From Winogradskyella sp. PG-2 (GTDB lineage Bacteria; Bacteroidota; Bacteroidia; Flavobacteriales; Flavobacteriaceae), in contig NZ_AP014583.1 in NCBI RefSeq assembly GCF_000828715.1, forward strand, positions 1,920,001 through 1,984,000: 64,000 nucleotides of DNA, in the 5' to 3' direction. Positions 37,372 through 47,100 of the stretch are shown in pieces (positions within the stretch are counted from its first letter, which is position 1; every line of letters starts with the position of its first letter). The notes beneath the pieces are model-generated. The model worked only from the letters and a program-made list of their open reading frames with translations, was not told the origin of the DNA and searched no databases. The translations under genes and the position numbers were made by a program.

Positions 37372-38595
37372 ATGAAAAGTGCTAAACTAAAAATACAGAA
37401 TAGAAAAGGTGTTACACTGAATGCTCATTTAGAATTACCAGCAAATCAAAAACCTAATTACTACGCCATTTTTGCACATTGCTTCACCTGTAGCAGTAGT
37501 CTTAGTGCTGTAAAACATATAAGTAGGTCATTAACTCAAGATGGGTTTGCAGTTGTTCGATTTGATTTTACAGGCTTGGGTCGTAGCGAAGGTAAATTTG
37601 CAGATAGTCATTTCTCAGCAAATGTTGATGATTTATTAGATGTACATGCATATATGGCAGAGCATTACAATGCGCCAAGTTTATTGATAGGTCATTCTCT
37701 AGGTGGCGCAGCAGTATTAGTTGCTGCATCAAAACTAGATACTGTTAAAGCTGTTGCAACTGTTGGTGCACCAGCAACTGTAAGTCACGTAAAGCATTTG
37801 TTTTCTCATAATATTTATAATATAAGAGCAGGTGAAACTACTGAAGTAAATATTGGTGGACGACCATTTGTAATCAATCAAGATTTTGTTTCCGAGTTTG
37901 ATAAAACAGATTTGCCAGAAATTGTAAAAAATTTAAGAAAACCTCTGCTCATTATGCATTCACCATTCGATAAGATTGTTGGAGTTGAGAATGCACAGCA
38001 ATTATATCATAATGCACATCACCCAAAAAGTTTTATCACTTTAGATGACGCAGATCATTTACTAACTGATGAAAAAGACAGTCGATATGTTGGGGAAGTT
38101 ATTGGGACATGGGCAAAACGCTATTTCCCTAAAAGTGAAAATATAATGTTGAGTACTGAAGGTGAACAATTGGTTGGTCATTTAAACATTGTGGAGGATA
38201 ATTTTACAACGTCTATTCAAACCAAGAATCATACATTTATTGCAGATGAACCTACAAGTATTGGAGGAAGTGATTTTGGACCCTCACCTTATGAATATCT
38301 TAATGCAGCATTAGCAGCTTGTACTGTAATGACATTAAAAATGTATGCCGAGCATAAAAAATGGGACTTACAAGAAGTGTTTGTTTATATCTCACATTCT
38401 AGAAAGCATAGCAATGATTTAAATGTTGAAATAGACAAGCCAAAATATCTTGATCACATTAGTAAAAAATTAAAATTTGTTGGTAACTTAGATGCAACTC
38501 AAAAAGAAAGATTAAAGGAAATTGCCTCTCGTTGTCCTGTGCATAAAACTATTGCTAGTGAGGTGATTTTTGAAACCCAAATAATAAAAGATTAA
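37372..38595 (+). CDS. Alpha/beta hydrolase fused to an OsmC-family peroxiredoxin domain
   Basis: A 407-residue two-domain protein. Residues about 1-255 are an alpha/beta hydrolase (nucleophile elbow GHSLGG, Asp in FDKIVG, His in DADHLLTD). Residues about 270-405 are an OsmC-fold domain with the two redox Cys positions in [15 protein letters not shown] and [10 protein letters not shown]. OsmC proteins reduce organic hydroperoxides. The combined architecture is a known bacterial bifunctional family and suggests cleavage of an ester or acyl peroxide followed by peroxide reduction. It is in the run with selO, DUF427 and the ergothioneine genes. Confidence 0.92.
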   Translation: MKSAKLKIQNRKGVTLNAHLELPANQKPNYYAIFAHCFTCSSSLSAVKHISRSLTQDGFAVVRFDFTGLGRSEGKFADSHFSANVDDLLDVHAYMAEHYNAPSLLIGHSLGGAAVLVAASKLDTVKAVATVGAPATVSHVKHLFSHNIYNIRAGETTEVNIGGRPFVINQDFVSEFDKTDLPEIVKNLRKPLLIMHSPFDKIVGVENAQQLYHNAHHPKSFITLDDADHLLTDEKDSRYVGEVIGTWAKRYFPKSENIMLSTEGEQLVGHLNIVEDNFTTSIQTKNHTFIADEPTSIGGSDFGPSPYEYLNAALAACTVMTLKMYAEHKKWDLQEVFVYISHSRKHSNDLNVEIDKPKYLDHISKKLKFVGNLDATQKERLKEIASRCPVHKTIASEVIFETQIIKD

Positions 38596-38597
38596 TA

Positions 38598-39764
38598 GTG
38601 CAATTAGTTACAGCGAATCCAATTACTAAAGAACGGTTTTTAAATATTAGAAGTCGTACTGAAGCTATTTGTAAATCACTAAAGCCCGAAGATGTATCGA
38701 TACAACCAATAGATTTTGTATCTCCACCTAAATGGCATTTAGCACATATCACATGGTTTTTTGAAGAGTTTGTTTTAACTAAGAGTAAACCTAATTATCA
38801 GGTTTTTAATAAAAACTTTGCTTATTATTTTAATAGCTATTACAATAATGTTGGTGAGCGTGTTATTAGGGCAAATCGTGGTTTGATGACAAGGCCAACT
38901 TTAGACGAGATTATAGAATATAGAGCATATTTAGATGAGCATATAGTCCAATTTCTTGAAAGTGACTTATCAAAAAGTGTCTATGATGTAATAGAAATTG
39001 GATTGCAGCACGAGCAGCAACACCAAGAGTTGTTGATCTATGATATTAAATATATTTTAGGGCATCAGCCATCATTTCCAAAGTTAGATTTCGAAGTAAA
39101 ACTAAATCCTGAATTTAAATCCCAAGAGTTCATTAAAATAGATGAAGGTATTTACACCATTGGACATCAAGAAGACTGTTTTTGTTGGGATAATGAATTA
39201 GGTAAGCATAAAGTATATCTTCACGATTTTGAGATTTCAAATAAATTGGTAACCAATCAAGACTATATAGAATTTATTGAAGTTGGGGGTTATAAAAATT
39301 TCAATCTTTGGCACGCAGACGGATGGGATTATATTCAAAAAAATAATATAAAGTCACCTATGTATTGGCATAAAATTAATGGTCAATGGATGCAATATAC
39401 ACTTCAAGGTTTTATAATAATTGATAAAGATTTACCAGTAAGTCATATCAGTTTTTACGAAGCATTTGCTTTTTCACAATGGAAAGAAATGCGTTTGCCA
39501 ACCGAGTTTGAGTGGGAAGTTGCTTCAAAACATTTTGAGTATGGACAACTTTGGGAATGGACTAATAGTGCTTATTTACCCTATCCAAATTACAGTAAAG
39601 CTGAAGGTGCAATCGGTGAGTATAACGGTAAGTTTATGGTAAACACTATGGTAATGAGAGGTTCTTCTATTGCTACACCCAAAGATCATTGCAGACCAAC
39701 TTACCGTAACTTTTTTTCGCCAGAAATCAGATGGCAATTTTCAGGAATTAGATTAGTAAAATAA
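38598..39764 (+). CDS. egtB: Ergothioneine biosynthesis protein EgtB (iron-dependent sulfoxide synthase)
   Basis: A 388-residue enzyme with an N-terminal DinB-like four-helix domain holding the iron-binding HX3HXE motif (His138, His142, Glu144 in GLQHEQQHQELL) plus an upstream His in HLAHITWFFEE, and a C-terminal FGE-sulfatase-like domain ending in CRPTYRNFF and WQFSGIRLVK. It joins hercynine to a thiol donor in the pathway to ergothioneine. It starts with GTG 2 bp after the previous stop. egtD follows with no gap. No egtC or egtE was seen, so the sulfur donor and the final C-S lyase are unresolved. Confidence 0.92.
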   Translation: MQLVTANPITKERFLNIRSRTEAICKSLKPEDVSIQPIDFVSPPKWHLAHITWFFEEFVLTKSKPNYQVFNKNFAYYFNSYYNNVGERVIRANRGLMTRPTLDEIIEYRAYLDEHIVQFLESDLSKSVYDVIEIGLQHEQQHQELLIYDIKYILGHQPSFPKLDFEVKLNPEFKSQEFIKIDEGIYTIGHQEDCFCWDNELGKHKVYLHDFEISNKLVTNQDYIEFIEVGGYKNFNLWHADGWDYIQKNNIKSPMYWHKINGQWMQYTLQGFIIIDKDLPVSHISFYEAFAFSQWKEMRLPTEFEWEVASKHFEYGQLWEWTNSAYLPYPNYSKAEGAIGEYNGKFMVNTMVMRGSSIATPKDHCRPTYRNFFSPEIRWQFSGIRLVK

Positions 39765-40703
39765 ATGACAGATACTTTTGCACAAGATGTGCTTAATGGC
39801 TTATTAGCTGATAATAAACATCTATCTTCAAAATACTTTTATGATGATAATGGGAGTCGCATATTTCAAGAAATAATGAATATGCCAGAATATTATCTTA
39901 CAGATGCTGAATTCGAAATTCTTTCAATGCAATCCAAACAAATCGTTGATGCTTTAAAATTTTCAACCCCTTTTAATATCGTTGAGCTTGGAGCTGGAGA
40001 TGGTTTTAAGACTTTTAAGCTTTTAGAGTATTTGGCCAGTAATAATATTGACTTTAATTATGTGCCAATAGATATTTCTCAAGAAGCTATAGACCTGTTA
40101 ACTGAGCGATTAAAAGAGCGTTTGCCAAATATTACTATTAAGCCTAAGGTTGGTGATTATTTCGAAATATTAAAAGAAAATAAGGAAAGTGATCACCCAA
40201 GTTTGCTTTTATTTTTGGGTAGTAATATAGGGAATTATAAAGAAGAGAAAGCTATAGAGTTATTACAGCTTTTTAATGACAATATGAATATTGGTGATAA
40301 GCTATTAGTTGGTTTTGATTTAAAGAAAAACCCAATTATTATTCATAATGCTTATTATGATAGTCATGGTATTACTAAACGTTTTAACTTGAATTTACTT
40401 TTACGCATAAATAGAGAATTAGAGGCCGATTTTAAGATGGATGATTTCGATTTTTACTGCCATTATAATCCTATTACTGGTGATGTAAAGAGTTATATTA
40501 TTAGTTTAAGACAGCAGACGGTTCATATAAAGAAGTTAAATCAATCAATTAGTTTTGATTACAATGAACTTATTTGGACAGAACTTTCAAAGAAGTATAG
40601 TATTAGCAAAATTCGTAACTTAGCAGAAGCCGCAAATTTTAAGCTAACCTCTAACTTTTTAGATTGCAAACATTATTTTACAGATAGCCTCTGGGAAAAA
40701 TAG
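39765..40703 (+). CDS. egtD: L-histidine N-alpha-methyltransferase EgtD
   Basis: A 312-residue SAM-dependent enzyme that makes hercynine (trimethylhistidine), the first step of ergothioneine formation. The N-terminal KYFYDDNGSRIFQEIMNMPEYYLT is the family signature, with SAM-binding NIVELGAGDGFKT and LLLFLGSNIGNY, and a C-terminal substrate-binding domain (GFDLKKNP onward). The ATG directly follows the egtB stop, so translation is coupled. The substrate-level assignment rests on the pairing with egtB. Confidence 0.94.
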   Translation: MTDTFAQDVLNGLLADNKHLSSKYFYDDNGSRIFQEIMNMPEYYLTDAEFEILSMQSKQIVDALKFSTPFNIVELGAGDGFKTFKLLEYLASNNIDFNYVPIDISQEAIDLLTERLKERLPNITIKPKVGDYFEILKENKESDHPSLLLFLGSNIGNYKEEKAIELLQLFNDNMNIGDKLLVGFDLKKNPIIIHNAYYDSHGITKRFNLNLLLRINRELEADFKMDDFDFYCHYNPITGDVKSYIISLRQQTVHIKKLNQSISFDYNELIWTELSKKYSISKIRNLAEAANFKLTSNFLDCKHYFTDSLWEK

Positions 40704-40735
40704 TATGAATTTTAACCAACTAACCAAAATTTCTG

Positions 40736-43700
40736 ATGAACAAATATTATAAATTTTGTCTCTTTTTAACTTTAATTTTAATTTGTAATGCATGTGCTAC
40801 ATTCAATAAACAAACTGTTACAGATACAGAAAAAAAATTACCTCATGATAAAGCGATTGAACATACCTTTTACTTAATTGGAGATGCAGGTAATTCGGAA
40901 TTGAATGAAAGTACAGAAGCACTAAAAGCCTTTAAAACTGAATTAAATAATGCAGATAAAAATAGTACAGCAATTTTTTTGGGTGACAATATCTACGAAA
41001 AAGGATTGCCTAAAAAAGAATCTACAGACTACGAATTAGCTAAGTACAGATTGAAAATTCAGACAGATGCTACAAAAGACTTTAAAGGAAAAACCGTTTT
41101 TATTCCAGGGAATCACGATTGGTATCACGGCTTAGATGGGCTTAAACGACAAGAAAAGTTTGTTGAAAAAAAATTAGGTAAGAATACATTTTTACCCGAG
41201 AATGGTTGCCCAATTGAAAAAGTGCATGTTTCAGATGATATCGAACTCATCATTATAGATTCCCAATGGTATATTACAAATTGGAATAAACACCCAAAAA
41301 TTAATGATGATTGTGAATTTAAGACTCGAAATGATTTTCTCGATGAGTTTAGTAGCTTAATTAAAAAAGCAAGAGGAAAAACAACTATAGTAGCATTACA
41401 TCATCCGTTATATACAAATGGTTCTCATGGAGGACAGTATTCTTTTGGTAGCCATATGAAGCCTCTTCCTGTGTTAGGAACATTAAAGAATGTTATTCGT
41501 AAAACTAGTGGAGTGGCTAATGTAGATATACAAAACGCTCGATATAATGAGATGAAGCGTCAATTGGTGGCCTTAGCTCAGGTTAATAGAAAGGTGGTTT
41601 TTGTATCAGGTCATGATCATAATTTGCAGTATATAGTAAAAGATAATTTACATCAAATTGTTAGTGGCTCTGGATCTAAGGTTTCAGCGGTTAGAAATAT
41701 GAATGCCAATTTTGGTTATGGTACTCATGGCTATGCTATTTTAAAAATTTATAAAGACGGTTCGTCTCACGTTCAGTTTTATTCAACAGATGACGAAAAA
41801 CTAGTTTATGAAGGTCAAGTTTTACCTCCGAATGTAAAACCGGATCCAGCTAATTATCCGTCTGTATTTCCTGAAACTGTGGCCGCTTCAATTTACACTG
41901 ATGATGAGGTTAAAGCGACAGGGACAAGGAGGTTTTTTTGGGGTAAACGTTACCGAAAGTACTATGGTACTAAAGTTAATGCTCCAACTGTGAATTTAGA
42001 TACATTATTTGGTGGTTTGAAACCTGTGCGTAAAGGAGGTGGAAACCAGTCTAAGTCTTTACGTTTAGAAGATAAAAACGGAGCTCAATATGTAATGCGA
42101 GCACTTCGCAAACAGGCATTGCAGTATTTACAAGCTGTTTTATTTAAAGATCAATATATAGAAGGGCAGTTCGATGATACATCTACAGAAGATTTACTCT
42201 TAGATGTGTTTACAGGTTCTCATCCTTATGCACCTTTTGTTGTTGGTGATTTATCAGATGCAGTTGATGTTTACCATACGAATCCTACACTGTACTATGT
42301 GCCCAAGCAAAATGCATTAGGTGCCTATAATGCAGACTTTGGTAATGAGCTTTATATGATTGAAGAGCATACTTCAGAAGGACATAGTGACCTAGCCAGT
42401 TTTGGATTTCAAGATAAGTTGTTAAGTACCATTGATATGATGGAGAAATTGCATAAAGACGAGGATGTCGTAATTGATGAAGGATCCTATATTAGAGCAC
42501 GGTTATTTGATATGCTTATAGGTGATTGGGATAGACATCAGGATCAGTGGAGATGGATTCAATTCAAAGAAGATGGGAAAAAAGTATTTCGACCAATGCC
42601 ACGTGATCGTGACCAAGCCTTTTCAATAATGAGCGACGGGTTATTACTTGATTTAGCAGTAAAATTGCTACCTGCCGCGAAATTATTGAGAAATTATTCT
42701 GATGACTTAAAAGATGTGAAAGGGGTTAATTTTGAACCTTATCCATTGGATAAAGAGCTTATTGTGCAATCCGATAAAAAGGTTTGGAATGCTCAGGTGA
42801 AAATGATTCAAGACGGGTTAACGGATGAGGTAATCGAGACTGCATTTTTGAATATGCCAATAGAAGTAAGAGATGAAACAGTAGAGGAAATTAAAAGGAA
42901 GTTAAAGGCACGTAGAGCTAATCTTCAAAAGATTGCTGATCGCTATTACGATTTACTGAATAATGTTGCGGTCATCAAAGGAACCAATAAAGACGATTGG
43001 TTCGATATTGAACGTCTACCAAAAGGGAAAACAAAAATTACAGTATATCGCATTAAAAAAGGTGAGAAAAAAGATAAGTTTATTGAGCGAATATATAATC
43101 ATAATGAAACTAAGGAAATTTGGATCTATGGTTTAGGTGAAGATGATGTTTTTCATGTTTATGGTAGTAATAGTGATAAGGAAATTAAAGTACGCTTAGT
43201 TGGTGGGCAGAATAAGGATACTTACAATATTGAAAAAGGAAAGCGTATTACTTATTATGATTACAAATCAAAATCTAGTATTGTTAAGACAAATAAAGGG
43301 CACAAAAAGTTTACGGATAATTATGATACTAATGCTTATGATTATCGTAAATTAAAAAATAATACTACTCAGGTTTTACCTTCTTTTGGTGCAAATCCCG
43401 ATGATGGTTTCAGAGTTGGGGCAAATGCCACATATACTGCTTATGGGTTTGAGCGTAACCCATTTACCTCACAACAAAGACTTTCTGCGGTCTACTATTT
43501 TGCTACAAATGGTTTTGATTTTAATTATAAAGGAGAATTTGCTAATATTTTTCCTAATATGAATTTTGGCTTGGAAGCCCAGTTTAATAGTCCAAACTTC
43601 GCAGTTAACTTTTTCGGTTTTGGAAATGAAACCCCAAACCCTGAAGCGGATGAAAATGACGGATTGGATGTGAATATGGATTTTAATCGTGTAAAAATTA

Positions 43701-44416
43701 GAACCTTAAGTTTTATGCCATCATTGATTTGGCGCGGAGAAACGGGAGGAAGTTTGAAGTTTGGGATAAGCTATGAGAGTAATGAAGTAGAGCGTACCTC
43801 AGGAAGGTTTATAGAGAGTATTTCTGCTGATGATGCTGTTTTTGATAATCAAAATTTCTATGGTATTGACGCTGTATACAGCTATGTGAATAAAGATGAT
43901 AATGCTTTTCCTACATTGGGGTTTCAAACGTTATTAAATACGGGTTATAAAAATAATACTACTACTACTAAAGGATTTGGGTATATCATATCAGAATTAG
44001 GGGTTGATTACAAGCTGGTGTCAAGCGGAAAGCTCGTATTAGCAACAAATTTGAGAGGGCATATAAATTTTGGTGATGGTTTTGAGTTTTATCAAGGGGC
44101 TACTTTAGGTTCAAAAACCGGTTTAAGAGGCTATAGATTTCAAAGGTTTACAGGAAAGACTGCTTTTTCGCAATCCACTGATGTTCGTTGGCATTTTGGG
44201 CGTTTAAAAACAGGGCTTTTGCCAATTCATATTGGAATATATGGAGGGGTAGATTACGGTCGTGTATGGCTAGAAAACGATAATTCAGATAAATGGCATA
44301 ATTCTCTTGGTGGTGGGCTATTTGTTAATATGGCAGAAATGATGACCGCACAGTTGTCTGCATTTAATAGTAGTGATGGACTTCGATTTGCATTTCAATT
44401 AGGATTTGATTTTTAA
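40736..44416 (+). CDS. Metallophosphoesterase / kinase-like / Omp85-type beta-barrel fusion lipoprotein
   Basis: A 1226-residue outer-envelope protein. The lipoprotein Cys is in ICNACATFNK (about residue 20). Residues about 45-330 are a calcineurin-like phosphoesterase with GDAGN, LGDNIYEKG, GNHDWYHG, ALHHPLYTN and SGHDHN. Residues about 430-740 carry QYVMRALRK, then DMLIGDWDRHQDQW (Asp597, Asp599, His601) and PRDRDQAF (Asp624, Asp626). The spacing recalls CotH/FAM20/PI-kinase-like atypical kinases. Residues about 860-1226 are a surface-antigen (BamA/TamA-type) beta-barrel ending in FQLGFDF. Substrate and true role are unknown. It starts 32 bp after egtD. Confidence 0.82.
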   Translation: MNKYYKFCLFLTLILICNACATFNKQTVTDTEKKLPHDKAIEHTFYLIGDAGNSELNESTEALKAFKTELNNADKNSTAIFLGDNIYEKGLPKKESTDYELAKYRLKIQTDATKDFKGKTVFIPGNHDWYHGLDGLKRQEKFVEKKLGKNTFLPENGCPIEKVHVSDDIELIIIDSQWYITNWNKHPKINDDCEFKTRNDFLDEFSSLIKKARGKTTIVALHHPLYTNGSHGGQYSFGSHMKPLPVLGTLKNVIRKTSGVANVDIQNARYNEMKRQLVALAQVNRKVVFVSGHDHNLQYIVKDNLHQIVSGSGSKVSAVRNMNANFGYGTHGYAILKIYKDGSSHVQFYSTDDEKLVYEGQVLPPNVKPDPANYPSVFPETVAASIYTDDEVKATGTRRFFWGKRYRKYYGTKVNAPTVNLDTLFGGLKPVRKGGGNQSKSLRLEDKNGAQYVMRALRKQALQYLQAVLFKDQYIEGQFDDTSTEDLLLDVFTGSHPYAPFVVGDLSDAVDVYHTNPTLYYVPKQNALGAYNADFGNELYMIEEHTSEGHSDLASFGFQDKLLSTIDMMEKLHKDEDVVIDEGSYIRARLFDMLIGDWDRHQDQWRWIQFKEDGKKVFRPMPRDRDQAFSIMSDGLLLDLAVKLLPAAKLLRNYSDDLKDVKGVNFEPYPLDKELIVQSDKKVWNAQVKMIQDGLTDEVIETAFLNMPIEVRDETVEEIKRKLKARRANLQKIADRYYDLLNNVAVIKGTNKDDWFDIERLPKGKTKITVYRIKKGEKKDKFIERIYNHNETKEIWIYGLGEDDVFHVYGSNSDKEIKVRLVGGQNKDTYNIEKGKRITYYDYKSKSSIVKTNKGHKKFTDNYDTNAYDYRKLKNNTTQVLPSFGANPDDGFRVGANATYTAYGFERNPFTSQQRLSAVYYFATNGFDFNYKGEFANIFPNMNFGLEAQFNSPNFAVNFFGFGNETPNPEADENDGLDVNMDFNRVKIRTLSFMPSLIWRGETGGSLKFGISYESNEVERTSGRFIESISADDAVFDNQNFYGIDAVYSYVNKDDNAFPTLGFQTLLNTGYKNNTTTTKGFGYIISELGVDYKLVSSGKLVLATNLRGHINFGDGFEFYQGATLGSKTGLRGYRFQRFTGKTAFSQSTDVRWHFGRLKTGLLPIHIGIYGGVDYGRVWLENDNSDKWHNSLGGGLFVNMAEMMTAQLSAFNSSDGLRFAFQLGFDF

Positions 44417-44419
44417 TAG

Positions 44420-45229
44420 TTAGTCAATGTTAAAACTATAAAGATTTCCGCCAGTTGTTCCATTACGCTCGTCTGTTATAAGAACTTTGGAGTTTGTTTT
44501 AAAGGTAACACCTTCTTTTTGTGAGTCGTGGTCAAAAGGAAGTTTTTTAATCTTGCCAGAGAAGAAGTCGTCATCTAGAAAATCACTTAATTTCCAGAGC
44601 TTATTGTGATTGAGAAGCACTACGATTTTTCCATCATCACTAATATCCGCAGCCGTTATTTTATTGTGTCTGCCATCTAAGTTAAAATCTGAATGTATAA
44701 TAGCCCCATGTCTTCCCGCTTTATTAGGGACTTTAATCACAATAAATTTTTTAGTTTCTTTACTTATAATGTAAAACGAATTTTTAAAAAGGAAGAATGC
44801 TTCAAAATCCTTTGAACTTTGTCCTTTGGGTAATGTAAACTCTATAGTTTCCACTTCTAAAGTTTTCTTATTTAAATCTTCGCGATTTACTTTTAAAATT
44901 CGAAAATACTTTCGTTTTTCATTATTATTACCAAAGTCTCCTATATATAAATTACCATCTTTGTCAGATGTTAGGTCTTCCCAATCAATATTACTAGTAT
45001 TAGTAATAAGAATGTCTCTAATTACATTTCCTTTGGAGTCTAAACCAAATAGTTTAGCATCATTTCCAGCATCTTGTATGGTCCAAATTATATCAGATTG
45101 TGTTGTAATTTCAGCTGCAGAAACTTCTTCTAAACTAGTATTAATATCACCTTCAATTTTTAATTGGCCAGTGGATAGGCAAGAAAATGTAATAAGAAAA
45201 ATAAATATTAGTCTTTTGGACTTTATCAT
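44420..45229 (-). CDS. Exported beta-propeller-like protein of unknown function
   Basis: A 269-residue protein with an N-terminal signal sequence (about residues 1-21; a Cys at 16 could be a lipobox but the context LITFSCLST is weak). The mature part has repeated strand-turn phrases (SDIIWTIQDAGNDAKLFGLD, NLYIGDFGNNNEKRKYF, AADISDDGKIVVLLNHNKLW, KVLITDERN) like SdiA-regulated or NHL/WD-type propellers. It has no catalytic motif. It converges with the 1226-residue fusion gene and diverges from the flavoprotein gene with only 28 bp between start codons. Confidence 0.7.
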   Translation of the reverse strand: MIKSKRLIFIFLITFSCLSTGQLKIEGDINTSLEEVSAAEITTQSDIIWTIQDAGNDAKLFGLDSKGNVIRDILITNTSNIDWEDLTSDKDGNLYIGDFGNNNEKRKYFRILKVNREDLNKKTLEVETIEFTLPKGQSSKDFEAFFLFKNSFYIISKETKKFIVIKVPNKAGRHGAIIHSDFNLDGRHNKITAADISDDGKIVVLLNHNKLWKLSDFLDDDFFSGKIKKLPFDHDSQKEGVTFKTNSKVLITDERNGTTGGNLYSFNID

Positions 45230-45257
45230 TGTAATTTTAAGCTTTTAATCTTTAACA

Positions 45258-46472
45258 TTGAACAAGCACAAAGATATTATAATTATTGGAGGCGGAGCAG
45301 CAGGTTTTTTTGCAGCAATCAATATTGCTGAACAACATCCTGAATTGTCAGTTGCTATTTTAGAACGTGGTAAGGAAGGCTTACAAAAAGTAAAAATATC
45401 TGGAGGCGGTCGTTGCAATGTTACACACGCAGAGTTTATACCGTCGGAATTGGTACTGAATTATCCTAGAGGGGAAAAAGAACTTTTAGGGCCTTTTCAT
45501 AGCTTCATGACAGGTGATACAATAGCTTGGTTTGAAGATAGAGGAGTAGAACTAAAGATAGAAGAGGATGGTAGAATGTTTCCGGTTTCAAATTCATCTC
45601 AAACAATTATAAACTGCTTTTTAAATGAAGCCCAAAAGTATAATGTTGAGATATTATATAACCATTCTGTTAAATCGATTAAGACAAGAGAAAATGATTT
45701 TTCAATAGAAACTTCCCAAGGTATTTTAGACTGTAATAAATTATTAGTTGCCACAGGAAGTAACCCAAAAATATGGAAGTTACTCGAAGATATTGGGCAC
45801 ACGATTGTACAGCCAGTTCCTTCTTTATTTACTTTCGATATAACGGATAAACGTATAAAAGACATTCCAGGTGTCGTTGCTAAAGATGTTGAGATAAAGG
45901 TTATAAATACGAATCTAGTTTCTGAAGGACCACTATTAATTACTCATGTTGGTATGAGTGCGCCAGCAATTTTAAAACTTTCAGCTTTTGGAGCCATAGA
46001 ATTAGCTGAGCTAAAGTATAATTTTGAAATCGAAATCAATTTTACACGATTAGATGTTGAAACTTGTTTAGAGCAACTCAAAGACTTTAAACTCGGGTTT
46101 GCAAAAAAAGCAATTATTAATTCACCACAATTCGATTTACCAAAACGTCTATGGAAACAATTAATTTTAGCATCAAATATTAATGAAGTTGAGCGTTGGG
46201 CAGATATTAATAAACAACAATTAGAAAGTTTAGCATCTCAATTAACGAAAGCCAAATTTAGTGTTACAGGAAAAAGTACCTTTAAAGAAGAGTTTGTTAC
46301 AGCTGGTGGTGTGGATTTAAAAGATGTTAACTTTAAAACGTTTGAAAGTAAACGAATTCCAAATTTATATTTTGCCGGTGAAGTTATTAATGTAGATGCA
46401 GTTACTGGAGGTTTCAATTTTCAAAATGCATGGACTGGAGCTTATATCGTATCTCAAAACATAAATAGATGA
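45258..46472 (+). CDS. HI0933-family NAD(P)/FAD-dependent flavoprotein
   Basis: A 404-residue flavin oxidoreductase of the HI0933/BaiN family. The N-terminal FAD-binding Rossmann motif IIIIGGGAAGFFAAI lies at residues 6-20, followed by KVKISGGGRCNVTH, the family signature. A lid domain is inserted in the middle, and the C-terminal FAD contact is VTAGGVDLKDVNF and LYFAGEVINVDAVTGGFNFQ. It starts at TTG, accepted because only four residues precede the dinucleotide fold. The physiological substrate is unknown. The last four bases overlap the next gene (ATGA), so the two are coupled. Confidence 0.92.
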   Translation: MNKHKDIIIIGGGAAGFFAAINIAEQHPELSVAILERGKEGLQKVKISGGGRCNVTHAEFIPSELVLNYPRGEKELLGPFHSFMTGDTIAWFEDRGVELKIEEDGRMFPVSNSSQTIINCFLNEAQKYNVEILYNHSVKSIKTRENDFSIETSQGILDCNKLLVATGSNPKIWKLLEDIGHTIVQPVPSLFTFDITDKRIKDIPGVVAKDVEIKVINTNLVSEGPLLITHVGMSAPAILKLSAFGAIELAELKYNFEIEINFTRLDVETCLEQLKDFKLGFAKKAIINSPQFDLPKRLWKQLILASNINEVERWADINKQQLESLASQLTKAKFSVTGKSTFKEEFVTAGGVDLKDVNFKTFESKRIPNLYFAGEVINVDAVTGGFNFQNAWTGAYIVSQNINR

Positions 46473-47002
46473 AAACATACATAGCACTCTTAAGAGGTAT
46501 TAATGTGGGTGGGCATAAAAAAGTTCCTATGGCAGAACTTAGCGAATTGCTCACTAAATCAGGTTTTGAAAGCGTTAGGACATATATACAAAGTGGTAAT
46601 GTGATTTTTAAATGCCGAGAAATTCCCTTGTCAAAATTAGCAAACGGAATTCAAAAATCGATAAAAGTTCATTTTGGTTTTGATGTATCTGTTTTAGTTA
46701 GAACAAGAGATCAGATCAATACAATTTTCGATAATTGCCCTTTTCCGGAAGAGAAAAAAGTAAATAGTTATTTTGCAATGTTAAGCGAAATTCCTGACAA
46801 TGATTTAGTAAAGGAAGCTTGCGAGAAAACTTATGAAAATGAAGAATATAAAATTTTAAATGACTGTTTATATTTCTACTGCGCCAATGGTTATGGAAAA
46901 GCCAAGTTTAGCATGAACTACTTTGAAAAAAAACTAGAAGTTGCTGCAACATCGCGAAACTATAAAACTATGGTAAAACTACTTGCATTGTCTGAAAATT
47001 AA
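46469..47002 (+). CDS. DUF1697-family protein
   Basis: A 177-residue cytosolic protein fitting DUF1697: the start YIALLRGINVGGHKKVPMAE is the family hallmark, followed by VRTYIQSGNVIFKC and the C-terminal AATSRNYKTMVKLLAL. It overlaps the flavoprotein gene by 4 bp. Function in the family is not established. Confidence 0.93.
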   Translation: MKTYIALLRGINVGGHKKVPMAELSELLTKSGFESVRTYIQSGNVIFKCREIPLSKLANGIQKSIKVHFGFDVSVLVRTRDQINTIFDNCPFPEEKKVNSYFAMLSEIPDNDLVKEACEKTYENEEYKILNDCLYFYCANGYGKAKFSMNYFEKKLEVAATSRNYKTMVKLLALSEN

Positions 47003-47025
47003 AGTAAGAACCTTTTTAAATTACT

Positions 47026-47033
47026 TATTTTTG
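47026..47033 (+). promoter_or_regulatory. -7 box (TATTTTTG) ahead of the mevalonate genes
   Basis: It matches TAnnTTTG and lies 67 bp before the mvaD start, just after the DUF1697 stop. No clear -33 element. Confidence 0.4.
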
Positions 47034-47100
47034 CAAACAATCAAAAGAAGCAATAAAAAAAACTTGCCTTGTGGCAGTCTTTGTCTGATATTTAGTATTC

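Noticed and set aside
47062..47086. Terminator hairpin before mvaD (TGCC-ttgt-GGCA)
   Set aside because: The stem is only four strong pairs and the following sequence is not a T run; more likely part of the untranslated leader.
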